A stretch of DNA of 38,960 nucleotides from DAOMFM01 sp035429825 (GTDB lineage: Bacteria; Acidobacteriota; Blastocatellia; UBA7656; JADIYM01), in NCBI GenBank assembly GCA_044224215.1, contig JBGAKX010000032.1, forward strand, positions 1-38,960. Direction: 5' to 3'. This document shows, piece by piece, positions 25,086 through 36,353 of the stretch. The notes below the pieces were generated by a model. It ran no database searches and was not told the DNA's origin. It saw only the letters and a list, made by a program, of their open reading frames with translations. The position numbers and the translations under genes are program-made. Position 1 is the first letter of the stretch; every line of letters begins with the position of its first letter.

Positions 25086-27149
25086 ATGAGCAAGCCCAGG
25101 CGACAGCCGGCAATCGAATCGGCGCCGACCCGAAGCGCCGCATGGGACCGAACAACGCTGTTCTGGGTCGTGTGCTCGATCGCGCTCGTCGTGCTCGCCT
25201 TTGCGCTCTATTCGCCGAGCCTGAAGAACGGATTCGTATTCGACGACGCGGACCTGATCGTCAACGACCACAAGCTGCGCTCGTTCTGGAACCTCAGCTC
25301 GTCGCTTGCAAACAACTACCGCCCGTTGCGGACGATCTCGTACGCGCTCGACTATGCGGTCTGGGGGCTCAACCCGACCGGCTTTCGCATCACCAACATC
25401 CTGATCCACGCAGGGAACTGCGTTCTGGCACTGCTCGTCGCCCGCCGCGTCACCGGTGGCGCGCGCGTGGCGTCGCTCGTCGCGGCGCTTGTATTCGCTG
25501 TCCACCCGGTACAGGTCGAGTCCGTAGCGTACATCTCCGGCCGGCGCGACGTGCTGTTCACGCTCTTCTTTCTCGCGGGGTTTCTCGCGTACGCCCAGTT
25601 TCGCGATGCGACCGTGCGCTCGCGCCGGTACATATGGCTTGGAGCCACGGCCGTGCTGTTCCTGTTGAGCCTCGCGTCCAAGGAGATGGCGGCAAGCTTC
25701 CCGCTCGTCTGCGCGCTATGGGACGTGTGGCGCGCAACGGCGCTCGACGACGACAACGAACGGCCGCCGCTCGGCGACGTCATCCGACGCATCGCGCGCG
25801 AAGGCGTGATCCTCTATGCAGTGGCGGTCGCGGCGCTCGCCGGATTTGCGTACTACACGATCGAGATTCGCCGGGCCACGACGCGCCTGATCGGGGCCGA
25901 CATCGAGTACTGGGGCGGTAGCGCGCTCAACAACCTGCTGACGGTCCCGCTGACGTACGCGCACTACGTCTTTCTTACGGTCTGGCCCCGGACGCTCGCC
26001 GCGCAGTATTACGGTGCGTTCGACCCGGCGTCGGGCTTTTCGGATCCGCGCGTGATCCCGGCCGTGATTCTCCTGCTCGCGCTCTCGGTTGGATCGTTGT
26101 GGCTGATCGTGAGGACGACGCATCGTGTCGCCGGATTTGGCGTCGCGTGGTTTCTCGTCACGTTGCTACCAGCGAGCCAGATCATTCCGCACCACGAGAT
26201 CGTCGCCGATCACTACCTCTACCTGCCGATGTTCGGTGCGGGCCTCTTTCTCGCCGGCGGACTGATCGCGCTCGAGCGCGCCGGCGCGCCAGAGCTGTGG
26301 CAGCGCGTCGCGCTCGGCGCGTGCATCGTTGCGATTGCGTTGCTTGCGGCGCGATCGGTCGTTCGCGAGCGCGACTGGCTCGACGAAGCCACGCTGTGGG
26401 AGGCCACGTACAAGGCGGTTCCGCAGTCGCCGCGCGCGGCGTACAACTACGGGCTCGTCCTGACGAATCGGGGCGAGCATCAGCGTGCGATCCCGTATTA
26501 CGAGGAGACCATCCAGCGAGATCCGACCTTTGTAAAGGCCTATTTCAACCTCGCGTCGACGTACGCAACGCTCGGCCGGATCGACGACGCGCGCGACGTG
26601 TACCGGGCCGCGCTCGCGAGCGACATCGGCGAGAGCGCCCGGTCGTGGCATCTCTCGCCCGACGTCGTCGTGGCGATGTACCAGACCGAGCTTGCGTGGT
26701 TGAACGCCCAGTCAGGCGAAACGGCAGGTGCGCGCGACGATCTCGCCGGAATCCTTTCCCGGCAGCCGGATATGCTGAGAACGCAGGAGTTCTACGCGAG
26801 CGTTCTGCAGATGCGCGGCGAGATCCCGCAGACGATCGCGGACCTCACGTCGCGCGTCGCGGCGAACCCCGCGTCCATGGCGGATCGCGCGGTGCTTGCC
26901 AGTCTGCTGTGGAAGACCGGGCGCCTCGACGACGCGCGCACGCAACTCGAGGTCATCTACCAGAAGAACCAGAACAGCCCGTTCGCCAATCTCTATCTTG
27001 GCCGCTACTACCGCGAAGTCCGGGCCGGAAATCCTCAGACATCCACGACGGCGGCCGATTATTTCGCGAAGGCCGAGACGTATGCGCTTACGCCGTTTGA
27101 TATCGAAACCGTCAAGCGTGCAGCCGCAGGTGGTCCGCCGCGTGCCTGA
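25086..27149 (+). CDS. TMTC-like GT-C fold membrane protein with C-terminal TPR repeats
   Basis: 687 aa. The N-terminal two thirds is polytopic. The first extracytoplasmic loop reads NGFVFDDADLIVND with a DD pair at residues 53-54, as expected for a GT-C active site, followed by NNYRPLRTISYALDY. HPVQVESVAYISGRRDVLFT is the motif shared with TMTC-type O-mannosyltransferases. From about residue 450, TPR units occur (RAAYNYGLVLTNRGEHQRAI, KAYFNLASTYATLGRIDDAR, LASLLWKTGRLDDARTQLEV). Family members use polyprenyl-phosphate sugars to modify proteins or glycans outside the membrane; the acceptor here is unknown. It follows the Pro/Ser/Thr-rich gene by 19 bases, and its last 8 bases overlap the next glycosyltransferase. 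Confidence 0.82.
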   Translation: MSKPRRQPAIESAPTRSAAWDRTTLFWVVCSIALVVLAFALYSPSLKNGFVFDDADLIVNDHKLRSFWNLSSSLANNYRPLRTISYALDYAVWGLNPTGFRITNILIHAGNCVLALLVARRVTGGARVASLVAALVFAVHPVQVESVAYISGRRDVLFTLFFLAGFLAYAQFRDATVRSRRYIWLGATAVLFLLSLASKEMAASFPLVCALWDVWRATALDDDNERPPLGDVIRRIAREGVILYAVAVAALAGFAYYTIEIRRATTRLIGADIEYWGGSALNNLLTVPLTYAHYVFLTVWPRTLAAQYYGAFDPASGFSDPRVIPAVILLLALSVGSLWLIVRTTHRVAGFGVAWFLVTLLPASQIIPHHEIVADHYLYLPMFGAGLFLAGGLIALERAGAPELWQRVALGACIVAIALLAARSVVRERDWLDEATLWEATYKAVPQSPRAAYNYGLVLTNRGEHQRAIPYYEETIQRDPTFVKAYFNLASTYATLGRIDDARDVYRAALASDIGESARSWHLSPDVVVAMYQTELAWLNAQSGETAGARDDLAGILSRQPDMLRTQEFYASVLQMRGEIPQTIADLTSRVAANPASMADRAVLASLLWKTGRLDDARTQLEVIYQKNQNSPFANLYLGRYYREVRAGNPQTSTTAADYFAKAETYALTPFDIETVKRAAAGGPPRA

Positions 27150-28026
27150 ACAGGATGTCAACCGGCCTCCGGACGTGTCGGTGATCGTCGTGTCGTGGCG
27201 CACGCGCGACCTGACGATGGCGTGTCTCGAGTCGGTCGTTTCCGCATCGAACGCCGACGGCGTCTCGACGGAGATCATCGTCGTCGACAACGCGTCGGAT
27301 GACGGCACGGTCGAAGCGATCGCCGCAACGATGCCGCAGGTCGTCGTCATCGAGTCCGACACGAACATCGGATTCTCGGCGGCGTGCAACCGGGGTGCCG
27401 TGCGCGCAACGGGTCGCTATCTGCTGATGCTGAACTCGGACGCGACGCTTCGCTCCGGCGTGCTGCGTGCTCTCGTCGAGTTCCTCGATGCCACGCCTGC
27501 CGCTGCCGTCGCAGGATGCCAGCTCGTTTCACCCGACGGATCGCCCCAGTTTTCGTGCGGCCGCTTTCTGACTCCGCTCAACCAGTTTGCGGAAGTCTGT
27601 GGCCTCTCGCGCATCGTGCCGTGGCGAGCGCTCCGGCGATCGTATTGTCCGGACGAACTCGCAGGGCCACATCCCGAGGTGGACTGGGTTGTCGGCGCGT
27701 CTCTGGCCATCGATCGCAACGCATTTCGCGAGGCTGGCGGCTTTGACGAACGCTTCTTCATGTATTCCGAAGACGAAGATCTCTGTCGCATGCTTCGCGA
27801 ATCGGGGCGTTCGGTACATCTTCTGACCGGCACGCAGGTACGCCACGTCGGCGGAGGATCGGCTTCGCTTGCGCTCGCGCGCATGCGCGGTGAACTGCGC
27901 AGGAGCCAGACCGCATTGATTCGCAAGCACGACGGGGTCTTCATGTCCGCGGTGTTTTGGGTTCTCATGGGCATCGCGTCCCTCAAGCCGGGCGGCGCGA
28001 GCACAGACGTTGGATGGGGGCGCTAG
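27142..28026 (+). CDS. Family 2 glycosyltransferase (rhamnosyltransferase-like)
   Basis: I start at GTG 27142, overlapping the TMTC-like gene by 8 bases with AGGTGG at 27128-27133; this gives 294 aa. GT2 features are: DVSVIVVSWRTRDLTMACLE, EIIVVDNASDDGTVEAIA, NIGFSAACNRGAVRATGRYL, and LMLNSDATL as the metal/donor site. DWVVGASLAIDRNAFREAGG followed by FDERFFMYSEDEDLCRMLRE is typical of the rhamnosyltransferase/WbbL-like branch. It is cytoplasmic or membrane-associated and probably adds a sugar from a nucleotide donor to a lipid-linked glycan. The coupling with the TMTC-like gene suggests a common pathway. The sugar cannot be told from sequence. Confidence 0.9.
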   Translation: MPEQDVNRPPDVSVIVVSWRTRDLTMACLESVVSASNADGVSTEIIVVDNASDDGTVEAIAATMPQVVVIESDTNIGFSAACNRGAVRATGRYLLMLNSDATLRSGVLRALVEFLDATPAAAVAGCQLVSPDGSPQFSCGRFLTPLNQFAEVCGLSRIVPWRALRRSYCPDELAGPHPEVDWVVGASLAIDRNAFREAGGFDERFFMYSEDEDLCRMLRESGRSVHLLTGTQVRHVGGGSASLALARMRGELRRSQTALIRKHDGVFMSAVFWVLMGIASLKPGGASTDVGWGR

Positions 28027-28122
28027 CGCGGCGGAGGCAACGCTTGGGGTGTCTCGGGTCGTCGGACGTCCTGTACACCATCGTCATCATCCTGGGCAGT
28101 TGGTCATGATCCGGAGGTTCTC

Positions 28123-30024
28123 ATGGTATCCGTACGTTTTGTCGTAGTAGCACTCATCGCACTGTTGACGACGTCCCAGGCCGGTCTCGCCATCCAGGCG
28201 CCCGGCAGCACCGTCAAGATCGCCGGGATATCGCCCGTGGCCGTCGACGCCGGCACGTCGCCCGTCGACATCACGGTCTCCGGCTCTGGCTTTGCCAAGA
28301 AGGCTGTGGTGCGCGCGCGCGTGAAGGCAACCAAGGGCGCGGGCGTCGACTGTGCAACAGTCTTCGATAGCGCGACGTCTGTGCGCGCAACGCTGCCTGC
28401 CGATCTCGTCCGCAAGCCGGCGACGCTCGAGGTCCGCGTCAAGAATCCGGACGAATCCGTCTCGGACTGGTATGCGCTCGAGGTCCGAACTCCCGCGCCG
28501 GTCACCCAGCCTCCAGCACCGGGACCTCGCAAGCCGGTCGTCGAGCGCATCACGCCCGCCCAGGTGCAGGCCGGTAGCCGGAACATCCACGTCACGATTC
28601 ACGGCAAGGACCTGAAGGACGCGTCGACGATCAAGATGCGTTCGGGACCGACGTCGGCCGAAGCGCGCGCGAACCTCGTCGACCAGACGCTCGTGTTTCA
28701 GGTCCCCGCGGAACTGCTCGACAAGCCGCGTACCGTCATCGTGACGGTCGTCAGCCCGGACGGTCAGGCGTCGGACACGATTCCGCTCGAGATCGTCGAG
28801 GCAAAGCCCGGTCTACCGGGCGAGTCGGCCATCGTGGCGATCTCGCAGCTCAATCCCGACCGCGTTGACATGCGCGGCGTGAAATCGCAGCGCGTCGACC
28901 TGCTCGGCCAGGGCATCGACGAGAAGGGAGCCAAGGTCCTGCTGAGGGGCGAGGGCGAGAACTCGACCGGCAAGGCGATCCCGATCGTCGCACGTGCGAG
29001 CGCGACCAACGGCATCGTGCTGACCGTCGAGGTCACGCCGAACATGCTTCCGACGACCGGCGTCTACGAACTTCGCGTCGTCAATCCCGACGGCCGCCAG
29101 TCGAACTGGTACCGCCTTCAGGTCACGAACGCCGGCGCGGGCGGCAAGACCATCGACGCCACCGTCTCGATGACCGTCCCCAAGGTGGTCACACTCACCT
29201 CGTCGACGATCACGATCCCGATCGAGATCGACGTCCGCAACATCGGCACGACGGCGATACGGCTTGGAAACGTCGCGCTTCTGACGCCCGACAAGCAGAA
29301 GATCCCTGTCGAAGGAACGATCGAGATTGTGGACGGCGCCCGGAAGACGGCGCGGCTCGAGGCTCCGGCGCCGCTCGGGCTCGGCGCGAAGAGTGTCAAG
29401 CCAGTCGACTACCGCTTCGTCGTGAGCTATGACTTGTCGTCGCTCGTCACAAAGCAGGCGCCCGAGACGCACGTGTTCCCCGAAACCGACACGCTCACGA
29501 CGTCGATCAAGAACGAAATCGCGCTGTCGGCGATCGGACGCGACTACGTCGCAGCCGAGACGCAGGGCGGCCCCGAAGGCTGGCGTTTCTTCAAGGTCGA
29601 CAACCCGGACAACGCCGAGACAGGCAAGAACGCCGACTTCTTCCTGTTCACCGACGCGCTCGGTACAAAGACCAAGGGCCCGTCGGAAGAGCTCGTCAAC
29701 TACCGGCCCGACCCGAACGCTGCGAACGAGCGCGGCCTGTTCTACTTGACGTTGCGTGGCAGTGAGATCGAAACGCTCTCGAAGGCCGATGCGAAGAAGC
29801 GCGAGCGCGGCACGCGGCTCGGATTCGTCGCGACCGCTGCGTCCGACGGCCTGGTCCCGCTCTACCGATGGGTACGCCTCGACGGCGACCGTGCGGCGAA
29901 CCACTTCCTGACGGTCACTAACGACCCGTCAAAGCTTCCGCGGCAGATGCAGCGAGGGGGGTGGAAGCTCGACACGATCGTCGGATACGTCGTGGCGCGC
30001 GACACGACACCGAAGCCGCGCTGA
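28123..30024 (+). CDS. Secreted protein with three IPT/TIG-like repeats and an unassigned C-terminal region
   Basis: 633 aa; ATG 28123 follows GGAGG with good spacing. The signal peptide is VRFVVVALIALLTTSQAGLA. Three immunoglobulin-like IPT/TIG units follow at about residues 30-125, 140-228 and 235-340. They open with VKIAGISPVAVDAGTSPVDI, VVERITPAQVQAGSRNIHVT and IVAISQLNPDRVDMRGVKSQ, and each ends in a variant of the SDWYALEV/SNWYRLQV strand. The remaining 290 residues are beta-rich. Near the end PLYRWVRLDGDRAANHFLTV then GGWKLDTIVGYVV is faintly like small repeat modules of extracellular proteins that carry an HFYT-type core. Likely an exported binding or adhesion protein; no enzyme motif is seen. 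It is convergent with the M50 gene 24 bases away. Confidence 0.85.
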   Translation: MVSVRFVVVALIALLTTSQAGLAIQAPGSTVKIAGISPVAVDAGTSPVDITVSGSGFAKKAVVRARVKATKGAGVDCATVFDSATSVRATLPADLVRKPATLEVRVKNPDESVSDWYALEVRTPAPVTQPPAPGPRKPVVERITPAQVQAGSRNIHVTIHGKDLKDASTIKMRSGPTSAEARANLVDQTLVFQVPAELLDKPRTVIVTVVSPDGQASDTIPLEIVEAKPGLPGESAIVAISQLNPDRVDMRGVKSQRVDLLGQGIDEKGAKVLLRGEGENSTGKAIPIVARASATNGIVLTVEVTPNMLPTTGVYELRVVNPDGRQSNWYRLQVTNAGAGGKTIDATVSMTVPKVVTLTSSTITIPIEIDVRNIGTTAIRLGNVALLTPDKQKIPVEGTIEIVDGARKTARLEAPAPLGLGAKSVKPVDYRFVVSYDLSSLVTKQAPETHVFPETDTLTTSIKNEIALSAIGRDYVAAETQGGPEGWRFFKVDNPDNAETGKNADFFLFTDALGTKTKGPSEELVNYRPDPNAANERGLFYLTLRGSEIETLSKADAKKRERGTRLGFVATAASDGLVPLYRWVRLDGDRAANHFLTVTNDPSKLPRQMQRGGWKLDTIVGYVVARDTTPKPR

Positions 30025-30048
30025 CGCCGGCCGCGTCCCGCTCCGCGA

Positions 30049-31032
30049 TCAGTCGACGGTGAGCGGGAACGGCATGAACGACAGCAGAAAGACGAGCGCG
30101 ACGAGGGCGGCGACCAGTTGCCGCCCTCGTCCGATCTCAGGCTCGTACTGCAGCGGCATCGGATGCGACCGGAATGCGAGCAGGCCAAGCAGCGCAACGA
30201 ACAGGAACCACGCCGGGCTGCCGAACCACACGTACGAAAGCACCGCGATTGCGGTCACGGACCCGAAGAACACGATCGACACAAGGCGATGGCCTCGCCG
30301 GCCGACGAGCGCAGCGACGGCGTGCCCGCCGTCGAGCTGTCCGACCGGCAGCAGGTTCAGCCCCGTCGCAAAGATGCCGACCCACGCCGCGAACTGGATT
30401 GGGTTCCACACGATCGCTTCGGGGAGCCCGAAGAGCCTCTGGATCAGGACGAACAGCAGCGGATCGTGAAACACGAGTCCGCCCTCGAGCGCGGATCTTG
30501 GCGCAGGCTCGGAAAAGAGGAGCCCGACAACGGAAGCTGGCAGCGCAAACGCGAAGCCGGCAAGCGGACCCGCGATACCCACGTCGAATAGCGCCCGGCG
30601 CGTCGGAAACGGGGACTTGATCTTGATGAACGCGCCAAAAGTCCCAAACAGGACGGGAGGCGGCGCGGGAATGAAGAACGGCAGAGTTGCGTCGACTCCA
30701 TAGTACCTGCACGCGATGTAGTGCCCGAGCTCGTGGGCCCCGAGGATCATCAGGACGGTAAACGAATAGATGAGGCCACTTACGAGGAACTTCGGGTTTG
30801 AGATCACCGCCTGTGCAAGGCTGGCAGCAACCCCGACCGCACCCAGCGAATCGTCTACGGGCACGTCGATGGCCAGAATCGTCCCCATGAGCGTCGTCGT
30901 GACGCCCGAGGCGATTACGAGTGCGATGTGAAACAGGATACGGCCGGTTGAAGGAGCGGACGCCGGGCGGGGCTGCACATGAATCGGCTGGCCTGTACCG
31001 TCGCTCAAGTATGAGCTGTCGGTGGTGTCCAC
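30049..31032 (-). CDS. M50 (site-2) membrane metalloprotease without PDZ domain
   Basis: 327 aa. HELGH (H100, E101, H104) lies in a membrane segment (SFTVLMILGAHELGHYIACR) and NLLPVGQLDGGHAV gives the third zinc ligand. GTFGAFIKIKSPFPTRRALF and DVGIAGPLAGF are typical of the compact M50 group related to plant EGY proteases. About seven hydrophobic segments are seen and there is no PDZ domain, in contrast to rseP at 11557-12987. The substrate is unknown; the family cuts membrane-spanning regulators or handles small integral proteins. It begins 30 bases after the HU-like stop and probably shares its transcript. Confidence 0.92.
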   Translation of the reverse strand: MDTTDSSYLSDGTGQPIHVQPRPASAPSTGRILFHIALVIASGVTTTLMGTILAIDVPVDDSLGAVGVAASLAQAVISNPKFLVSGLIYSFTVLMILGAHELGHYIACRYYGVDATLPFFIPAPPPVLFGTFGAFIKIKSPFPTRRALFDVGIAGPLAGFAFALPASVVGLLFSEPAPRSALEGGLVFHDPLLFVLIQRLFGLPEAIVWNPIQFAAWVGIFATGLNLLPVGQLDGGHAVAALVGRRGHRLVSIVFFGSVTAIAVLSYVWFGSPAWFLFVALLGLLAFRSHPMPLQYEPEIGRGRQLVAALVALVFLLSFMPFPLTVD

Positions 31033-31062
31033 GATATTGACCAGCGGGCGGGTTGGACCTCG

Positions 31063-31326
31063 CTACTGCTGCAGCTCTTTGCCCGGCTTGAAGCGGATCG
31101 TCTTGCCGGGAGGAATGTCCGTAACCTCACCAGTTCGAGGATTTCGGCCCACTCCACGTTTCCGCGGCTTGACGACGAACACTCCGAATCCGCGCAACTC
31201 GATGCGCTCGCCCCGGCGGAGGGCTTCCTTCATCGACTCGAAGAGAGCCTCGACGGCCTCCTCGGCCTTCACCTTGGAAACGCCCGTGCGCTCTGCGACA
31301 TTGTTAACGATATCTACCTTGATCAC
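31063..31326 (-). CDS. HU/IHF-family DNA-binding protein
   Basis: 87 aa, GTG start at 31326. MIKVDIVNNVAERTGVSKVK starts the dimerising helices and IELRGFGVFVVKPRKRGVGR then NPRTGEVTDIPPGKTIRFKP is the beta-arm region that inserts in the DNA minor groove. GRNPRTGE with the arm Pro is common to HU and IHF, so I do not choose between them. It bends and compacts DNA as a dimer. The start codon has only a weak ribosome binding site, but a consensus promoter lies about 130 bases upstream. It is divergent from acetyl-CoA synthetase. Confidence 0.95.
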   Translation of the reverse strand: MIKVDIVNNVAERTGVSKVKAEEAVEALFESMKEALRRGERIELRGFGVFVVKPRKRGVGRNPRTGEVTDIPPGKTIRFKPGKELQQ

Positions 31327-31457
31327 CGTGTCTTCGGCGCTTGCTTACGGCCCGCCGCGGACGCATTTGGCGAGCGCCGCTCCTCTTTTTGAGTTGTGAC
31401 CGACGATACAGCTTGCAGTTGTTGGAAACGAGCGAGAGGGTGCAAATACAAGTCGGC

Positions 31458-31486
31458 ATTATAGATGCCGCCTCAGGCAGTGTCAA
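31458..31486 (-). promoter_or_regulatory. Perfect-consensus sigma-70-type promoter for the HU-like gene
   Basis: On the minus strand TTGACA (complement of 31481-31486) and TATAAT (complement of 31458-31463) are separated by exactly 17 bases. Transcription would start near 31450 and give a leader of about 125 bases before the HU GTG. All twelve positions match the consensus, which is rare in such GC-rich DNA. Confidence 0.85.
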
Positions 31487-31514
31487 GCAACTGGATTTCG
31501 ACCGCTTCCGGTCC

Positions 31515-31545
31515 TTGTCGTGCGCCGGCCGTGTGCCTGTACAAT
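31515..31545 (+). promoter_or_regulatory. Possible promoter of acetyl-CoA synthetase
   Basis: TACAAT at 31540-31545 is a good -10 box. TTGTCG at 31515-31520 is a possible -35 with a long 19-base spacer. It would yield a leader of about 20 bases containing the GGAGG site of acs. Confidence 0.45.
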
Positions 31546-31571
31546 CACCAACCACATCCGGAGGTGAACCC

Positions 31572-33530
31572 ATGTCGGATCCGAACGCGGGGCAGAACAT
31601 CACGTCGGTGCTGCACGAAAACCGGCTCTTCGAGCCCTCCGAAGCGTTTCGCGGCCAGGCCAACGTCAGCGGCGTCGAGGCGTACGAGGCGCTCTACCGA
31701 CGGTCGGTCGACGACCCCGACGGATTCTGGTCCGACGTAGCGTCCGAACTGCACTGGTTCAGGCGCTGGGAACGCGTTCTCGAATGGAACGAACCATTTG
31801 CGCGGTGGTTCGTCGGCGGCACGACCAACATTTCCTACAACTGTCTCGATCGGCACCTGGATTCGTGGCGGCGCAACAAGGCTGCAATCATGTGGGAGGG
31901 TGAACCCGGCGACGAGCGGGTCCTGACGTACCAGGGACTCCATCGCGAGGTCTGCAAATTCGCAAACGTCCTCAAGAATCTTGGTGTTGCAAAGGGCGAC
32001 CGCGTCGCGATCTACATGGGCATGGTGCCCGAGCTCGTGATCGCAATGCTTGCGTGCGCGCGCATCGGCGCGCCTCACAGCATTGTGTTTGGGGGGTTTA
32101 GCGGCGAGGCGCTGCGCGACCGCATCAACGACGCCGAGGCGCGCGTGGTCGTCACCGCCGATGGGGCGTTTCGCCGCGGCACGATCGTCGAATTGAAGCA
32201 CGCAGTCGACGAGGCGGTTTCCCAGTGTCCCTCCGTCACGGACGTCGTCGTCGTGCGCCGCACCGCGCACAAGGTCGAGTTCACCGCGGGTCGCGATCAC
32301 TGGTGGGACGAGTTGATGGAAGGCGCCGCGAGCGAATGTCCGGCGGAGCCGCTGGACTCGGAACACCCGCTCTACATCCTCTACACGTCGGGCACGACCG
32401 GAAAGCCGAAGGGCATCGTTCACACGACGGGCGGCTACATGGTTGCGACGTACAAGACCGCGCAGTGGGTGTTCGACCTCAAGGACACCGATACCTACTG
32501 GTGCACTGCGGACATCGGCTGGGTGACGGGCCACAGTTATGTAGCGTACGGTCCGCTCGCGAATGGCGCGACCGTTCTTATGTACGAAGGCGCACCCAAC
32601 TGGCCCGAGCCCGACCGCTTCTGGCGCATCATCGAGAAGTACCGCGTATCGATCTTCTACACGGCGCCGACGGCAATCCGCGCGTTCGTCAAGTGGGGTG
32701 AGGGCTGGCCTCGAAAGCACGACCTCTCGAGCCTGCGTCTGCTCGGAACGGTGGGCGAACCAATCAATCCCGAGGCGTGGATGTGGTACAGCAAGGTCAT
32801 CGGCGGCGGGCGGTGTCCGGTCGTGGACACGTGGTGGCAGACCGAGACCGGCGCGATCATGATCTCGCCGATGCCCGGCGCAATAGCGACAAAACCAGGC
32901 AGCGCGACGAAGCCGATGCCCGGCGTCGTCGCCGATGTGGTCTCAAAGGATGGCACTCCGGTCGGCGCCGGCGAAGGCGGCTACCTGATCATCCGCCGGC
33001 CGTGGCCGTCGATGCTGCGAACGATCTACAACGATGCGGACCGGTACGTGAGCCAGTACTGGAGCGAGATGCCGGGCGTATATTTTGCGGGCGATGGCGC
33101 GCGACGCGATGCGGACGGGTATTTCTGGATCATGGGACGGGTGGACGACGTCATCAACGTCTCGGGTCACCGCCTTGGAACCATGGAGATCGAGAGCGCG
33201 CTCGTCAGCCACGAAGCGGTCGCCGAAGCGGCAGTCGTCGCGAGACCCGACGAGATCAAGGGCAACGCCATCGTCGCGTTCGTGACGCTCAGTGGCGGTC
33301 ACGAACCCTGCGACAACCTGAAGGACGCCCTGCGAGCGCACATCGCGCACGAGATCGGTCCGCTCGCGCGACCCGACGACATCCGGTTCAGCGACCAGCT
33401 GCCGAAGACGCGGTCGGGGAAGATCATGCGACGGCTGTTGCGCGCGATCGCATCCGGCGAAGGCGTCGGCGACACGACGACGCTCGAGGACGCCGCGGTG
33501 CTCGAGCGATTGCGCACGGAAGAAGAGTAG
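31572..33530 (+). CDS. acs: Acetyl-CoA synthetase (AMP-forming)
   Basis: 652 aa, the normal Acs length; ATG 31572 follows GGAGG. It converts acetate, ATP and CoA to acetyl-CoA through acetyl-AMP in the cytoplasm. Motifs: the N-terminal DGFWSDVASELHWFRRWERV region; YILYTSGTTGKPKGIVHT (P-loop A3, near residue 270); VDTWWQTETGA (A5, with the Trp that restricts the pocket to acetate); FAGDGARRDADGYFWIMGRV (A7); and RSGKIMRRLLRAIA near residue 612, whose Lys is the known acetylation and catalytic site. It is divergent from the HU-like gene. Its TAG stop lies in the arm of a palindrome shared with valS. Confidence 0.97.
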   Translation: MSDPNAGQNITSVLHENRLFEPSEAFRGQANVSGVEAYEALYRRSVDDPDGFWSDVASELHWFRRWERVLEWNEPFARWFVGGTTNISYNCLDRHLDSWRRNKAAIMWEGEPGDERVLTYQGLHREVCKFANVLKNLGVAKGDRVAIYMGMVPELVIAMLACARIGAPHSIVFGGFSGEALRDRINDAEARVVVTADGAFRRGTIVELKHAVDEAVSQCPSVTDVVVVRRTAHKVEFTAGRDHWWDELMEGAASECPAEPLDSEHPLYILYTSGTTGKPKGIVHTTGGYMVATYKTAQWVFDLKDTDTYWCTADIGWVTGHSYVAYGPLANGATVLMYEGAPNWPEPDRFWRIIEKYRVSIFYTAPTAIRAFVKWGEGWPRKHDLSSLRLLGTVGEPINPEAWMWYSKVIGGGRCPVVDTWWQTETGAIMISPMPGAIATKPGSATKPMPGVVADVVSKDGTPVGAGEGGYLIIRRPWPSMLRTIYNDADRYVSQYWSEMPGVYFAGDGARRDADGYFWIMGRVDDVINVSGHRLGTMEIESALVSHEAVAEAAVVARPDEIKGNAIVAFVTLSGGHEPCDNLKDALRAHIAHEIGPLARPDDIRFSDQLPKTRSGKIMRRLLRAIASGEGVGDTTTLEDAAVLERLRTEEE

Positions 33531-33574
33531 CCGCAGATTCGCGCAGATCTGCGCAAATTTGCGTGAATCTGCGG

Positions 33575-33577
<3 letters not shown>
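33528..33577. terminator. Palindrome that contains the stop codons of acs and valS (repeat family copy 2)
   Basis: TAGCCGCAGATT (33528-33539) and AATCTGCGGCTA (33566-33577) are exact inverse complements. The space between holds two more perfect palindromes, GCGCAGATCTGCGC (33541-33554) and CGCAAATTTGCG (33552-33563). The first TAG is the acs stop; the last CTA is the valS stop on the other strand. The arms are the same as those at 14991-15022. The location between convergent genes suggests two-way termination. Confidence 0.75.
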
Positions 33578-36235
<2,658 letters not shown>

Positions 36236-36293
36236 AGTTTTCGAAGGTGCGTGAAATCGAAACCCGCATGATAGAGGGTTCGCGCGCGCATGC

Positions 36294-36332
36294 GCAAAGG
36301 CGCGAAGCACCGGTCGTGCTCCGCGCCTTTGC
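36294..36332 (-). terminator. Strong hairpin downstream of the receiver-domain gene
   Basis: GCAAAGGCGCG-A-AGCAC and GTGCT-C-CGCGCCTTTGC pair with one mismatch around a 5-base loop. It stands 22 bases after the stop of the receiver gene and 59 bases before valS. There is no T-run after it on the minus strand, so it may be a factor-dependent terminator, an RNA-stabilising hairpin or a processing site. Confidence 0.55.
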
Positions 36333-36353
36333 CAGACGTTGGCTGCGGTCGTC

